This document shows, in pieces, positions 15,719 to 25,575 of a stretch of 64,000 nucleotides of DNA. This stretch comes from Streptomyces griseocarneus (lineage in GTDB: Bacteria; Actinomycetota; Actinomycetes; Streptomycetales; Streptomycetaceae), in assembly GCF_014655595.1 (NCBI RefSeq), contig NZ_BNBL01000001.1, forward strand, positions 350,310 to 414,309, in the 5' to 3' direction. Every line of letters begins with the position of its first letter. Position 1 is the first letter of the stretch. A model generated the notes under the pieces. It did no database searches. It was not told the origin of the DNA and saw only the letters and a program-made list of their open reading frames with translations. Position numbers and translations under genes: made by a program.

Positions 15719-17512
15719 TTGTCTCCTTCCAGATCCGGTTGGACCCGCACCCTCGCCGTGGCCCTGGCCATGGCCGCGTGCGGCGGGACGGCCACCGCCA
15801 CGGTGGCCGTCGCAGCACCACAGCCGACGGGCGACACCCGCACCGCCGAGACGTACTGGACGGCCGAGCGCATGGCCGGCGCCAAGCCGCTCGAGGCGGG
15901 CCACACCGCACAGCCCGCGAAGCCGCGCTCCGGGATCACCGGCTCCCCGGGCGTCACCGCGCCCTCCGGAACGCCCAAGGGCTCCTACGGCGACGGCATA
16001 CCGGCCGTCGGCACGTTCTTCAGCAGCTCCGGCCCGACCGGCGCCACCTACTGCACCGCCAGCGTGGTCCAGAGCGCCGGGCGCAACCTGGTCCTGACGG
16101 CCGGTCACTGCGCCAAGTCCCTGGCCGGCGGCGGCCAGCGCATCTTCGTCCCGCAGTACCGCAAGGGACTGGACGCGGCCCACCAGCCCTACGGCGTCTT
16201 CCCCGTGGACAAGGTCTTCACCGACCCGCGCTACACCCGCAACAGCAAGGGCGCCGACTCCGACCTCGACTTCGGCTTCGCGCGGCTCTCGCCCAACGCG
16301 CAGGGCGCCGAGGTGGAGGACCGGACGGGCGGCCTGCGGCTGACGGACACCCCCCGCTGGACCAGCACGGTCAACGTCATCGGCTACCCCGGTGCGTACA
16401 ACCCCGACCAGCGTGCCATCGGCTGCACCGTGCCGTCCTCGCGGCTGCCGGGCTTCCGCCAGATGCAGATGAAGTGCGGCGGCTACTACGGCGGCGTCTC
16501 CGGCGGCCCGTGGATCACCAACTACGACGCCAAGACCCGCACCGGCGACATCATCGGCAACATCGGCGGCTACAACGGCGGCGGCAACACCGACAACGAC
16601 GACTGGATCAGCTACTCCCCGGTCTACGACCGCGAGATCCGGGCGCTGTACCAGGACGCCGTCGCCGACCGCACGCCGCAGCGCTCCGGCGCCTACGCGC
16701 CGCCGTCGGACAAGGCCCGCCTGGCCGGCGCCGCCTCGACCTGGACGCATGCGAACCACCTCGCCTCGGGCGACTTCACCGGCGACGGCCGCGACGACAT
16801 GCTGACGATCTGGAGCGACGGCGAGGTCACCCTCTACACGGGCGACGGCGCGGGCGGCTTCAGCGCGGAGAAGCAGCTCTCCAAGGCGACCTACTGGCAG
16901 CGGGCCAAGGCGGTCACCGCCGGCGACTTCAGCGGCTCCGCGCTCCCGGACCTCATGGTGCGCTGGGACAACGGCAAGCTCAGCTACTACGAGGACGTCA
17001 AGCCCTCCGGCTTCGGCAAGGAGTACACGCTCGCCGCCGCCGGTTCCCCGTGGAAGGACGCCGCGCAGATCACCGCGGGCCGCTTCAACTCCACCACCAA
17101 GGCGAACGACCTCGTCGTGCGCTGGGCCGACGGCAAGGTCACCCTGAACTCCTCGGTGAGCTCCTCCGGCCTCGGCACCCAGCGGCAGCTGGCGGCCTCC
17201 GGCTCGTTCTGGAAGAACGCCGGCGCGCTGACCAGCCTGCGCCCGGCTGGCAAGGACGCCTCGAACGTGGTCGTGCGCTGGACCGACGGCTCGCTGGGCA
17301 GCTTCGCCCTCACCTCCGGCGGCGGCCTGTCCGGCACCCGGCTCCAGGCGCCCAACGCCTCCTGGTCGCCCACCGTCATGGTCGCCGGCGACTTCAACGG
17401 CGGCGGCCGCCCCGACGACCTCGTCGTGCGCTGGTCCAACGGCGAGACCTCGCTGTACGACGGGACCCGGAGCGACGCCCTGGGCACCTGGACGGCGCTC
17501 GTCCAGCCGTAG
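15719..17512 (+). CDS. Secreted trypsin-like serine protease with FG-GAP/VCBS repeats
   Basis: 597 residues if translation starts at the TTG at 15719 (AGAGAG 6-10 bases upstream); the start is the weakest part of the call. Residues 1-35 form a Sec signal peptide (RSGWTRTLAVALAMAACGGT). The chymotrypsin-fold triad is visible: His in LTAGHC (about 130), Asp in DSDLDFGFARL (about 182) and Ser in GGVSGGPW (about 262). From about 350 to the end are four or five FG-GAP-like blade repeats (SGDFTGDGRDDMLTIWSDGE, AGDFNGGGRPDDLVVRWSNG), a likely propeller for surface or polymer binding. It is an exported protease. A strong terminator follows. Confidence 0.85.
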   Translation: MSPSRSGWTRTLAVALAMAACGGTATATVAVAAPQPTGDTRTAETYWTAERMAGAKPLEAGHTAQPAKPRSGITGSPGVTAPSGTPKGSYGDGIPAVGTFFSSSGPTGATYCTASVVQSAGRNLVLTAGHCAKSLAGGGQRIFVPQYRKGLDAAHQPYGVFPVDKVFTDPRYTRNSKGADSDLDFGFARLSPNAQGAEVEDRTGGLRLTDTPRWTSTVNVIGYPGAYNPDQRAIGCTVPSSRLPGFRQMQMKCGGYYGGVSGGPWITNYDAKTRTGDIIGNIGGYNGGGNTDNDDWISYSPVYDREIRALYQDAVADRTPQRSGAYAPPSDKARLAGAASTWTHANHLASGDFTGDGRDDMLTIWSDGEVTLYTGDGAGGFSAEKQLSKATYWQRAKAVTAGDFSGSALPDLMVRWDNGKLSYYEDVKPSGFGKEYTLAAAGSPWKDAAQITAGRFNSTTKANDLVVRWADGKVTLNSSVSSSGLGTQRQLAASGSFWKNAGALTSLRPAGKDASNVVVRWTDGSLGSFALTSGGGLSGTRLQAPNASWSPTVMVAGDFNGGGRPDDLVVRWSNGETSLYDGTRSDALGTWTALVQP

Positions 17513-17530
17513 CACCGCAGCACCCCCTGT

Positions 17531-17581
17531 CCCGGGTGCCGGGCGGGCCCACGCGGCCCGCCCGGCACCCGGGGCTTTTTG
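17531..17581 (+). terminator. Rho-independent terminator after the FG-GAP protease
   Basis: A perfect 19-base stem, left arm 17531-17549 (starts CCCGGGTGCC), loop CACGC, right arm 17555-17573, is followed by CTTTTTG. This is the best intrinsic terminator in the window. Confidence 0.9.
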
Positions 17582-17669
17582 CGTCCTTTTACCCTCCTAT
17601 GGTGGCCCTTCCGGGTGCCTGTGGCAGGGTCGGTGCGGGAGCGACGGCAGTGACGAAGGAGGGCGGAAG

Positions 17670-18470
17670 ATGGCCATCGTGAACGAATGGCACATGGCGG
17701 CCAACATCGGGGCGGGCCTGGGCTTCGGCGCGATCATCGGACTGGAGCGCCAGTGGCGCGCCCGGATGGCGGGCCTGCGGACGAACGCCCTGGTCGCCGC
17801 CGGGTCCGCGCTCTTCGTGCTGCTGTCGATCTACGGCTTCTCCAGCGCGACCAGCACCACCGGCTACGACGGCTCGCGCGTCGCCGCGCAGATCGTCTCC
17901 GGCATCGGCTTCCTGGGCGCGGGCGTCATCATGCGCGACGGGCTGAGCGTGCGCGGCCTGAACACCGCCGCCACGCTGTGGTGTTCGGCCGCCGTCGGCG
18001 CGCTCGCCGGCACCGGTCTCTACGTGCTCGCCGCGCTCGGCACGGTGGGCGTGGTCGGCGCCAACACGCTCCTGCGGCCGCTGGCCCGGGGCCTGGACCG
18101 GGGCTCGCACGGCGGGGCCGAGGTGGTCACCGACTACCACTTCGAGGTGGTGTGCACCGAACCCGAGGAGGCCCATGTGCGCACCCTCGTGGTGCAGGCC
18201 GTCACCCGGCCCGGCTTCCGGCTGCGGTCCGTGCACAGCCGCGACGCCGAGACCGCGGGCAAGGTGACCGTCTCCGCCGAGCTCACCACCGAGCGGCGGG
18301 ACGACAGCCTCCTCGAGGAGGCCGTCAGCCGCCTCTCCCTGGAGCCCGCCGTCTCGGCCGTCAGCTGGACCGTGCTGCCGCCCGACGACGACAACGGCGA
18401 GGAGGACGAGGACTACGACGCCGGGCGGCGGGCCCGGCGGCGCGTACGGAACCTGTTCACGGGGCGGTAG
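17670..18470 (+). CDS. MgtC/SapB-family membrane protein
   Basis: 266 residues from the ATG at 17670 (GGAGGGCGGAAG just upstream). Residues 1-140 have four or five membrane segments with the MgtC/SapB signatures GFGAIIGLERQWR, LRTNALVAAGSALFVLLS and SGIGFLGAGVIMRDGLSVRG. Residues 150-235 form the soluble ACT-like C-terminal domain, and the tail is acidic then basic. MgtC proteins affect magnesium homeostasis, acid tolerance and ATP synthase activity in pathogens; their role in Streptomyces is unsettled. It lies alone between a terminator and a convergent gene. Confidence 0.85.
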   Translation: MAIVNEWHMAANIGAGLGFGAIIGLERQWRARMAGLRTNALVAAGSALFVLLSIYGFSSATSTTGYDGSRVAAQIVSGIGFLGAGVIMRDGLSVRGLNTAATLWCSAAVGALAGTGLYVLAALGTVGVVGANTLLRPLARGLDRGSHGGAEVVTDYHFEVVCTEPEEAHVRTLVVQAVTRPGFRLRSVHSRDAETAGKVTVSAELTTERRDDSLLEEAVSRLSLEPAVSAVSWTVLPPDDDNGEEDEDYDAGRRARRRVRNLFTGR

Positions 18471-18483
18471 TCCCGGCGTCGGC

Positions 18484-19581
18484 TCACAGGTCGAGGTCGG
18501 CGAAGAGCGCGGCGTGGTCGGAGGCCTGGTCCTGTGGTCCGTGGACGCTGTCGAACGTGACGGCGGACTCGGCGATCCCGCGCGTCTCCACCCGCGCCCT
18601 GGTCACCTTGCCGAACAGCTCCGGTGAGAACATCAGGTAGTCGATCTTGTCGGCCGCCTTGCACTCGCCGTGGGTGCCGGGCGGCCCCTGGTAGCCGCCG
18701 TGGGTCATCGCGTCCTGAAGGCCGGCGTTCAGCAGGGGCTTGAGAGCCTCGCTGTCCGGGGTGTCGTTGAGGTCCCCGGCGACCACGACACGGTCCGAGC
18801 GCCCGAGCGCCTCCTGGTAGATCTTGGCGGCGCGCTTGCCCTGCTGCTTGCGCTTTTCCGCACCACCGCCGCCGCGCTTGCTCTTGAAGTGGTTCCCCAG
18901 CAGCCACAGCGGCTCGCCGTCGATGTCGATCTCGAATTCCGGGCAGTCCCGGCTGAAGATGGGGAAGAGGTCCTGGACATTCTCCTTGTCGAAGATGTGC
19001 GAGCGTATCGAGGTGATCGGGTGCCGGCTGAGGATCCCCACATCGATGCCGCGGATGTCGTTGCCGTCGATCAGCAGGTTGAACGGATAGGCCGGAGCGC
19101 CGATCTGGCCGTGCAGCACCTGCTGGTTGAAGCGGTGCAGGGTGAGCCGGTCCTCGACCTCGACCGTGAGCAGTATGTCGGCGTTCACCTCGGCGATCAC
19201 CTTGGCGGTGTTCTGGAGGGCGTCCAGGGTGAGGTCCTTCCGGTCCAGCTCGGCCCAGCCGACCCAGGACGGCCGCCCGGTGACCTCGGCCCTGACCTGG
19301 ATGTTGCGGCCCTCCCCCTTGAGAAGCCTGGCCATGCCCTTGGGCTCGTTCACCAGGATCGTCTGGGTGGAGATCTCCTGGGAGACGTCGACGCTGTGCG
19401 CCAGGAGGATCTCGATGATGTCCGCCTTGTTCTTGTCCGAGTACTCGTCCTTTTCGAGGATTTCCACGAGCTTCCTGAAGTCGTCGAGTACCTTGTTGCG
19501 TTTCGCATCGTCCTCGATGCCGAAGACGACGGGCCGCCGGAAGAGATTCTCGGCGTTGAAGGTGGCGATACGAATGCTCAT
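18484..19581 (-). CDS. Endonuclease/exonuclease/phosphatase-family protein
   Basis: 365 residues from the ATG at 19581, with GGAGG upstream. The EEP fold is recognisable: metal-site Asn and Glu in IATFNAENLF and DILLTVEVEDR, GIDVGILSRHPI, then VVAGDLNDTPDSEAL (catalytic D-x-N) and the final SDHAALFADLDL with the catalytic Asp-His. No signal peptide, so it is probably cytosolic. EEP proteins cut phosphodiester bonds in nucleic acids or lipids; the substrate cannot be told from sequence. The codon use is less GC-biased in parts (AAGAACAAGG, ATGATCTTG runs) than its neighbours. Confidence 0.82.
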   Translation of the reverse strand: MSIRIATFNAENLFRRPVVFGIEDDAKRNKVLDDFRKLVEILEKDEYSDKNKADIIEILLAHSVDVSQEISTQTILVNEPKGMARLLKGEGRNIQVRAEVTGRPSWVGWAELDRKDLTLDALQNTAKVIAEVNADILLTVEVEDRLTLHRFNQQVLHGQIGAPAYPFNLLIDGNDIRGIDVGILSRHPITSIRSHIFDKENVQDLFPIFSRDCPEFEIDIDGEPLWLLGNHFKSKRGGGGAEKRKQQGKRAAKIYQEALGRSDRVVVAGDLNDTPDSEALKPLLNAGLQDAMTHGGYQGPPGTHGECKAADKIDYLMFSPELFGKVTRARVETRGIAESAVTFDSVHGPQDQASDHAALFADLDL

Positions 19582-19658
19582 GGCGCCTCCTCATACACTT
19601 CGAATTCTCCGGCGGCCCGCCGGGGCTGTCCAGCGGAGTGGGCCGCCGTTTTCGCGCG

Positions 19659-22016
19659 TCAGCCGCGCAGCGGGCCCTCGCAGCGGAAGTCCGCCGTGCC
19701 GGCCGGCCGGTCGGACCAGACGTCGACCTTGCCGAAGGAGCAGTTCATGTCGGCGAGGTTGTTCGCGCCCGTCTTCGAGCGGTCGAGTATGAAGTAGTCG
19801 ACCGTCTCGGACATGTCCTTGAAGACCAGGTCGGTGTTGCCGGGGCTGCTGAGGTTCGCGGTGATGCGGCCCGTGCACACGAAGCGGGGGCGGTCGCCGG
19901 CGGGGGCGGCGCCGCACTCGGGGGTCTGGCCGGTGGTGGCGGTGAGCGACGAGCGGACCTCGGCGGCCGAGGAGTACTGCAGGCGGTTGACGGGGGTGTA
20001 CGTGGTGTTCGGCACGTACAGGTCCTTGACCTTGGCGATCTGCTTGTCGAGGAAGGCGTTGTAGTCCCGCTGCACGTACCAGTCGCGGCCCATGCGGTTG
20101 CGCCAGGCGTCGTAGCCGGACACGTCGTTCGCCCGGAGGTAGCCGTACATCTCCCGCAGCAGCGAGGGCCGTTCGGTCCACAGGTACTCGAAGAACGTCC
20201 CGGCGTACGAGTAGAACCGGAAGCCGTCGCGGTCGTACTCGGCGTGCAGCAGCTGGTCGACGGTCATCCGCGGCTTGCCGCCCGCCGTGTCGTCGATGAC
20301 GCTCTGGACCAGCGACTTGCGGACCTTGATGCCGTCGTCGCGGGTGGCGCCGTCGAAGAACTCCGCCGTGCCCTCGTCCATGGCGGTGGTGCGGTCGTTC
20401 TGGTACCAGGGGCCCTCGCCGAAGCTGCCGGGCACCGCCCAGCGGCCGTTGAGGTAGTGGGTGTACTCGTGGCGGAACAGCTCCTCCAGCGTGAGCGTGG
20501 AGTCCTGCGGCACCCGGCGCTCGTACGTGTAGAAGGTGGCGCCCTTCTCGATGTAGATGCCGCCGTTGTTGGTGGCCATGCCCGTCAGCAGCGGGTGGTA
20601 GATCTCGTAGTCGGCGCGCGAGGCGTACAGCACGATGTTCAGCGAGGTGTTGGTGTCGCCCGCCAGCGGCTGGTCGGTGCCCAGGACGCGGTGGTACTGC
20701 GCCTTGACCTGCTTGCTCGCGTAGTAGAGGCGGTCGACGGTGGCGCGCGGCAGGGCGGTGCGGACCTTGATGCCGCCGTTGTCGTACGTGTAGGTGTACG
20801 GGAAGATGCGGCGCTCGATGTCCGCCTTGCACACCCCGTACTGCTTGCACATCTCCAGCTCGTTCAGCCAGGTGACGATCTTGCCCCAGGGGGCGCTGCC
20901 CTGGCCGAAGTTGCGGGAGACGGTGTCCAGCACGCCGCCCAGCGAGGAGCTGATCTCGCTCTTGACCGCGGCGACCTGGCTGAGCCGGCCGTACTCGTTG
21001 AGCGCGTCGCGCACCACCCACTCGTTCTCGGCGCCCTTGAGGTGGGTGTGGCCGGCGAAGGCCTTGAGGGCGGCGCGGTAGGCGGGGTCGGCGGCCACGG
21101 CCGCGTCGAAGGCGGGGTCGTCGTTGTAGACGCCCAGGTAGCCCACGGACAGCGCGCCCAGCGCGGCGCCGCCCCAGGAGCGGTCCTTCGCGGTGTCGGG
21201 GTGGGAGGCGTCCATCGTGCCCAGGACCCGCTTGAGCAGCGGCAGCTGGTGGTGGCGCAGGCCGGGGGAGCTGGCGGCGTAGAGGGCCTCGCGCAGGGTC
21301 TCGGCGTTGGTGCGGGTGGCATCGAAGGTGCGGGACGCGATGCCGAAGTAGTACACCGCGCGACGGACGGCCTCCACGGTCTGCGGGTCCGTGTGGTCGA
21401 TCTCGTCGTGCGAGAAGTCGTGGTAGGCGGCGGCGTGGAGGTAGGTGAACATCTCCAGCACGTGGGTGCTGTTCTTCCCGTCGTGGGAGTAGCCGTACCG
21501 CTCGGCGCGCTGCGCGACGGCCCGCACGTGCTCCTTCGTCATGACGCGGGCCAGCCGCTGGTCCCAGGTCCACAGGATGTCGCGCAGACAGCCGTCCGCG
21601 GTGACGGCCGGGTCGGCGAGGAATTCGGCGAACTGCTCGGGCCCGAGCCGGCTGACGCCGTCGAGCGTGCAGGGAACGCTGGTGCCGCGCACCTTGGCGC
21701 TCGGGGCGAGGGACTTCGCCTTGCCCTTGCCCTCCTTGCCCTGCGGCGTGGCCGGGCCCGGGACGCGGGCCCGCGTCAGGTCGCCCGGCCCCGCCTTGGA
21801 CAGGTCGGCCGGCTGGGGGGCCTTGGCCAGGCGGGTGACCTCGTCGAAGGGGTTGGGGGTGGGGGTGTCCGCCCGCGCGGCCGCCGGGGCGGACGTGGCG
21901 GACGAGGGCGCCGACGCGGGGGAGTCCGCGAGGCCGGGCTGTACGACCGTGGCGCACAGGGTCGCCGCTATCGCGGCGGTGAGCAGGGATCTGCGCAGGG
22001 TTCTGGAGTGGTCCAC
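19659..22016 (-). CDS. Secreted microbial collagenase (peptidase family M9)
   Basis: 785 residues from the GTG at 22016, preceded by AGGAG six bases away; the longer frame to 22109 has no site and lacks a signal peptide at its N-terminus. Residues 1-30 are a Sec signal (RSLLTAAIAATLCATVVQPG). An M9 activator domain (VPCTLDGVSRLGPEQFAEFL onward) precedes the gluzincin domain, with zinc motif HEYTH at about 515-519 and a third ligand in DEGTAEFF near 547. Vibrio and Clostridium collagenases share this layout; a C-terminal beta domain follows. It cleaves triple-helical collagen outside the cell. It diverges from a second secreted protease, with a GntR-type operator and promoter between them. Confidence 0.9.
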   Translation of the reverse strand: MDHSRTLRRSLLTAAIAATLCATVVQPGLADSPASAPSSATSAPAAARADTPTPNPFDEVTRLAKAPQPADLSKAGPGDLTRARVPGPATPQGKEGKGKAKSLAPSAKVRGTSVPCTLDGVSRLGPEQFAEFLADPAVTADGCLRDILWTWDQRLARVMTKEHVRAVAQRAERYGYSHDGKNSTHVLEMFTYLHAAAYHDFSHDEIDHTDPQTVEAVRRAVYYFGIASRTFDATRTNAETLREALYAASSPGLRHHQLPLLKRVLGTMDASHPDTAKDRSWGGAALGALSVGYLGVYNDDPAFDAAVAADPAYRAALKAFAGHTHLKGAENEWVVRDALNEYGRLSQVAAVKSEISSSLGGVLDTVSRNFGQGSAPWGKIVTWLNELEMCKQYGVCKADIERRIFPYTYTYDNGGIKVRTALPRATVDRLYYASKQVKAQYHRVLGTDQPLAGDTNTSLNIVLYASRADYEIYHPLLTGMATNNGGIYIEKGATFYTYERRVPQDSTLTLEELFRHEYTHYLNGRWAVPGSFGEGPWYQNDRTTAMDEGTAEFFDGATRDDGIKVRKSLVQSVIDDTAGGKPRMTVDQLLHAEYDRDGFRFYSYAGTFFEYLWTERPSLLREMYGYLRANDVSGYDAWRNRMGRDWYVQRDYNAFLDKQIAKVKDLYVPNTTYTPVNRLQYSSAAEVRSSLTATTGQTPECGAAPAGDRPRFVCTGRITANLSSPGNTDLVFKDMSETVDYFILDRSKTGANNLADMNCSFGKVDVWSDRPAGTADFRCEGPLRG

Positions 22017-22162
22017 CGATGACTCCTGTGTGTGGGAGGTGTGTGTTGTATGCACGCGAATTGGGGGGTGCGGGCGTGCGGGTCCACGGCGGCGCTGCGG
22101 GGTCCCCAACTGCCGCCTGGAGGGCGGTGCGTGAGGGGTCGCTGCGGCGCCATGTGATGCGT

Positions 22163-22191
22163 AACGTAGTAATGTGAAATGTTACTGACAA
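22163..22191 (-). promoter_or_regulatory. Collagenase promoter with embedded operator (site A)
   Basis: On the minus strand TTGTCA (22191-22186), a 17-base spacer and TACGTT (22168-22163) form a consensus vegetative promoter aimed at the collagenase, about 140 bases away. The spacer holds the repeated operator, read on the plus strand as half-site 22164-22173, GTGAA, half-site ATGTTACTGA (22179-22188). The same site is about 50 bases upstream of the divergent protease at 22240, so one bound repressor could shut both. The remaining bases of 22017-22239 show nothing else. Confidence 0.75.
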
Positions 22192-22239
22192 CCCCTTAGA
22201 TGTTTTGGATTTTGTCCGGCATCAAGGGGAAGGCCATCG

Positions 22240-23484
22240 GTGCAGGTCAACGGGGGTTTGATGAACACCAGGCAAAAAAACGTTATTTCAGGGCGGGGAA
22301 TACCGTCGTCGCTGGCTGCGCTGCTCGCCGCCGTCCTGCTTCTGCTGTGCACCCCGCCACCCGCCGAGGCGGCCGGCGGGGCCGCCGCCGCGGTACGGGA
22401 CAGTGCCTCCCGGTGCGCCCTGCCCGGCGCCACCGGCTGGACCGACGAAGGCCACGACACCGACGACTCCGTCTTCCAGCGACCCCTGGGGACCGTCAGC
22501 GTCGGCATGATCTTCGTGGACTTCCCCGACGCGCCCGCCACCGAGTCCCCCGCCACCGACAGTGCCCGGATCACCCCCGGCGCCGACTGGCTGTGGTACG
22601 CCTCCCACGGCAAGGCGTGGCTGTCCATCAGCGAGCACCGGCGCTGGGTGCGGATGCCGCACCGCTCCACCGACTACGGCTTCGCCCGCGGCCTCACCCA
22701 CGAGACCCACGAGGCCTACATCGAGGACGCCGTGCGCGCCGCCGACCCGTACACCGACTTCTCGCGCTACGACATGCTCTACGTCGTCCCCACCCGCAAC
22801 GCCGCTGCCATCTCCTTCACCCCCACCTACATCCACGAACCCGGCACGCCGGGCGTCGTCGCCGACGGCAACCGCCTCCGGTGGGCCGTGACCTTCGGCC
22901 AGGACATGTGGCACTGGGACGAGCGGCTGGTGGGTCACGAGACCGCCCACACCTTCGGCCTGCCCGACCTGTACGCCTTCGACGCGGCAAGCGACGCCCA
23001 CCGTTTCGTCGGCGGCTGGGACGTGATGGGTCTGATCAGCGGCGCCGGCCCGCAGTACTTCGCCTGGCACGCGTGGAAGCTCGGCTGGACCGACGACGGC
23101 CAGGTCTCCTGCCGGGCGTCCAGCGGCACCGACACCGTCCGCCTGACCGCCGTCGAGTACGCGAGCGGCACCGCGATGGCCGTGGTGCGCACCGGTCCCA
23201 CGACCGCCTACGTCGTCGAGTCGCGCCGGGCGGTCCGGGCGGACGGACGGGCCTGTGCGACCGGCGCGCTGGTCTACAAGGTCGACTCGTCCGTGCCGAC
23301 CGGCAAGGGCCCGGTCCGGGTGATGGACTCCAGGCCCGATGCCACCCCGCCGGGCGGCTGCCGCCCGCTGGACGACGCCCCCTACCGGGCGGGCGAGTCC
23401 TTCACCGACTCGGCGGCCGGCGTCCGCATCGACGTGCTGAGCTCCGACAGCCTCGGCGACACGGTCCGCGTCACCAAGTCCTAG
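22240..23484 (+). CDS. Secreted HExxH metalloprotease, M6 (immune inhibitor A)-like
   Basis: 414 residues from the GTG at 22240 (AAGGGGAAGG 6 bases upstream); an ATG at 22261 with GGGGG is an alternative. The signal peptide is clear either way (SSLAALLAAVLLLLCTPPPAEA, cleavage after AEA). The zinc motif HETAHTFGLPDLY lies near residue 232, followed by GGWDVMG, as in M6 and related metzincin-like proteases where WDVM(S/G) forms the turn below the zinc. Cys residues suggest disulfides. It probably acts on proteins or peptides outside the cell alongside the divergent collagenase. Confidence 0.82.
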   Translation: MQVNGGLMNTRQKNVISGRGIPSSLAALLAAVLLLLCTPPPAEAAGGAAAAVRDSASRCALPGATGWTDEGHDTDDSVFQRPLGTVSVGMIFVDFPDAPATESPATDSARITPGADWLWYASHGKAWLSISEHRRWVRMPHRSTDYGFARGLTHETHEAYIEDAVRAADPYTDFSRYDMLYVVPTRNAAAISFTPTYIHEPGTPGVVADGNRLRWAVTFGQDMWHWDERLVGHETAHTFGLPDLYAFDAASDAHRFVGGWDVMGLISGAGPQYFAWHAWKLGWTDDGQVSCRASSGTDTVRLTAVEYASGTAMAVVRTGPTTAYVVESRRAVRADGRACATGALVYKVDSSVPTGKGPVRVMDSRPDATPPGGCRPLDDAPYRAGESFTDSAAGVRIDVLSSDSLGDTVRVTKS

Positions 23485-23522
23485 AGCACGTACGGGAGCA
23501 CGTTCGGGAAGCCCCGTACACG

Positions 23523-23563
23523 GGTGGTGCCCTGAATCCCCCCATAGGAATCAGGGCACCACC
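23523..23563. terminator. Bidirectional terminator between protease and ABC operon
   Basis: GGTGGTGCCCTGA (23523-23535) pairs perfectly with TCAGGGCACCACC (23551-23563), loop 15 bases. It lies between two convergent stop codons (23484 and 23576). There is no long T-tract, which is common in Streptomyces. Confidence 0.7.
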
Positions 23564-23575
23564 GCAAGGGCGGCC

Positions 23576-24555
23576 TCAGGCCGCCGTCCCGGGGAAGTGG
23601 CAGGCCACTTCGCGCGCCTCGCCCGGCGCCGTGATCCGCAGCAGCGGTGCCTCGGTCCGGCACACCGCCTGGGCCCTGGGGCAGCGCGGATGGAACGTAC
23701 AGCCCGGCGGGGGAGCCGCCGGGCTCGGCGGGTCGCCCGCCAGCGTGATCCGCTCGCGGGCCCGTTCGGCGGCCGGGTCCGGCAGCGGCACGGCGGAGAG
23801 CAGGGCCCGGGTGTAGGGATGGGCGGGGGCGGCGTACACCCGCTCCTTGGCGCCGATCTCCACGATCCGCCCCAGGTACATCACCGCCACCCGGTCGCAC
23901 ACCCGCTTGACCACCGACAGGTCGTGGGCGATGAAGAGGTAGGCCAGGCCCAGCTCCCGCCGCAGCCGTTCCATCAGGTTGACGATCTGGGCCTGGACGG
24001 AGACGTCGAGGGCGGAGACCGGTTCGTCGGCGACGACCAGGCGGGGGCCGGTGGCGAGCGCGCGGGCGATGCCGATGCGCTGCGCCTGGCCGCCGGAGAA
24101 CTCGTGCGGATAGCGGTCGATGTGCTCGGGGATGAGCCCGACCAGCTCCATCAGCTCCACCGCCCGCCGGCGCGCCTCGGCCTGTGAACTTCCCTGCACC
24201 AGCAGTGGGTCGGCGATGATCCGGGCCACCGTCTGGCGGGGGTTGAGGGAGGAGTGGGGGTCCTGGAAGACCATCTGCAGTTCCCGGCGCAGCGGCTTGA
24301 GCGCGCGCCGGCCGAGCCGGCTGATGTCGCGGCCGTCGTAGGTGATCGATCCGGCCGTCGGCTCCAGCAGCCGCACGATCATGCGGCCGGTGGTGGACTT
24401 GCCGCAGCCGGACTCCCCGACCAGGCCCAGGGTCTCGCCCGGGGCGATGTCGAAGCTGACGCCGTCGACGGCGCGTACGGGCGCCGCGCGGCCGCGGCGG
24501 CCGGGGAAGGTCATCGTGGCGTCCCGTACGGACAGCAGGGGAGCGGCGGTCGGGG

Positions 24556-24559
<4 letters not shown>
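23576..24559 (-). CDS. Oligopeptide ABC transporter ATP-binding protein (DppF/OppF-like)
   Basis: 327 residues from the ATG at 24559, which overlaps the stop of the upstream ATPase gene (ATGA). Walker A is GESGCGKST, the signature HEFSGGQAQRIGIARALA, Walker B RLVVADEPVSALDVS, and the H-loop HDLS. The C-terminal oligopeptide extension ends with CTFHPRCPRAQAVCRTEAP, whose three Cys bind a 4Fe-4S cluster in this class of ATPases. It is the last gene of the dpp-like operon. The partner ATPase is the neighbour at 24556. Confidence 0.9.
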
Positions 24560-25574
<1,015 letters not shown>

Positions 25575-25575
<1 letters not shown>

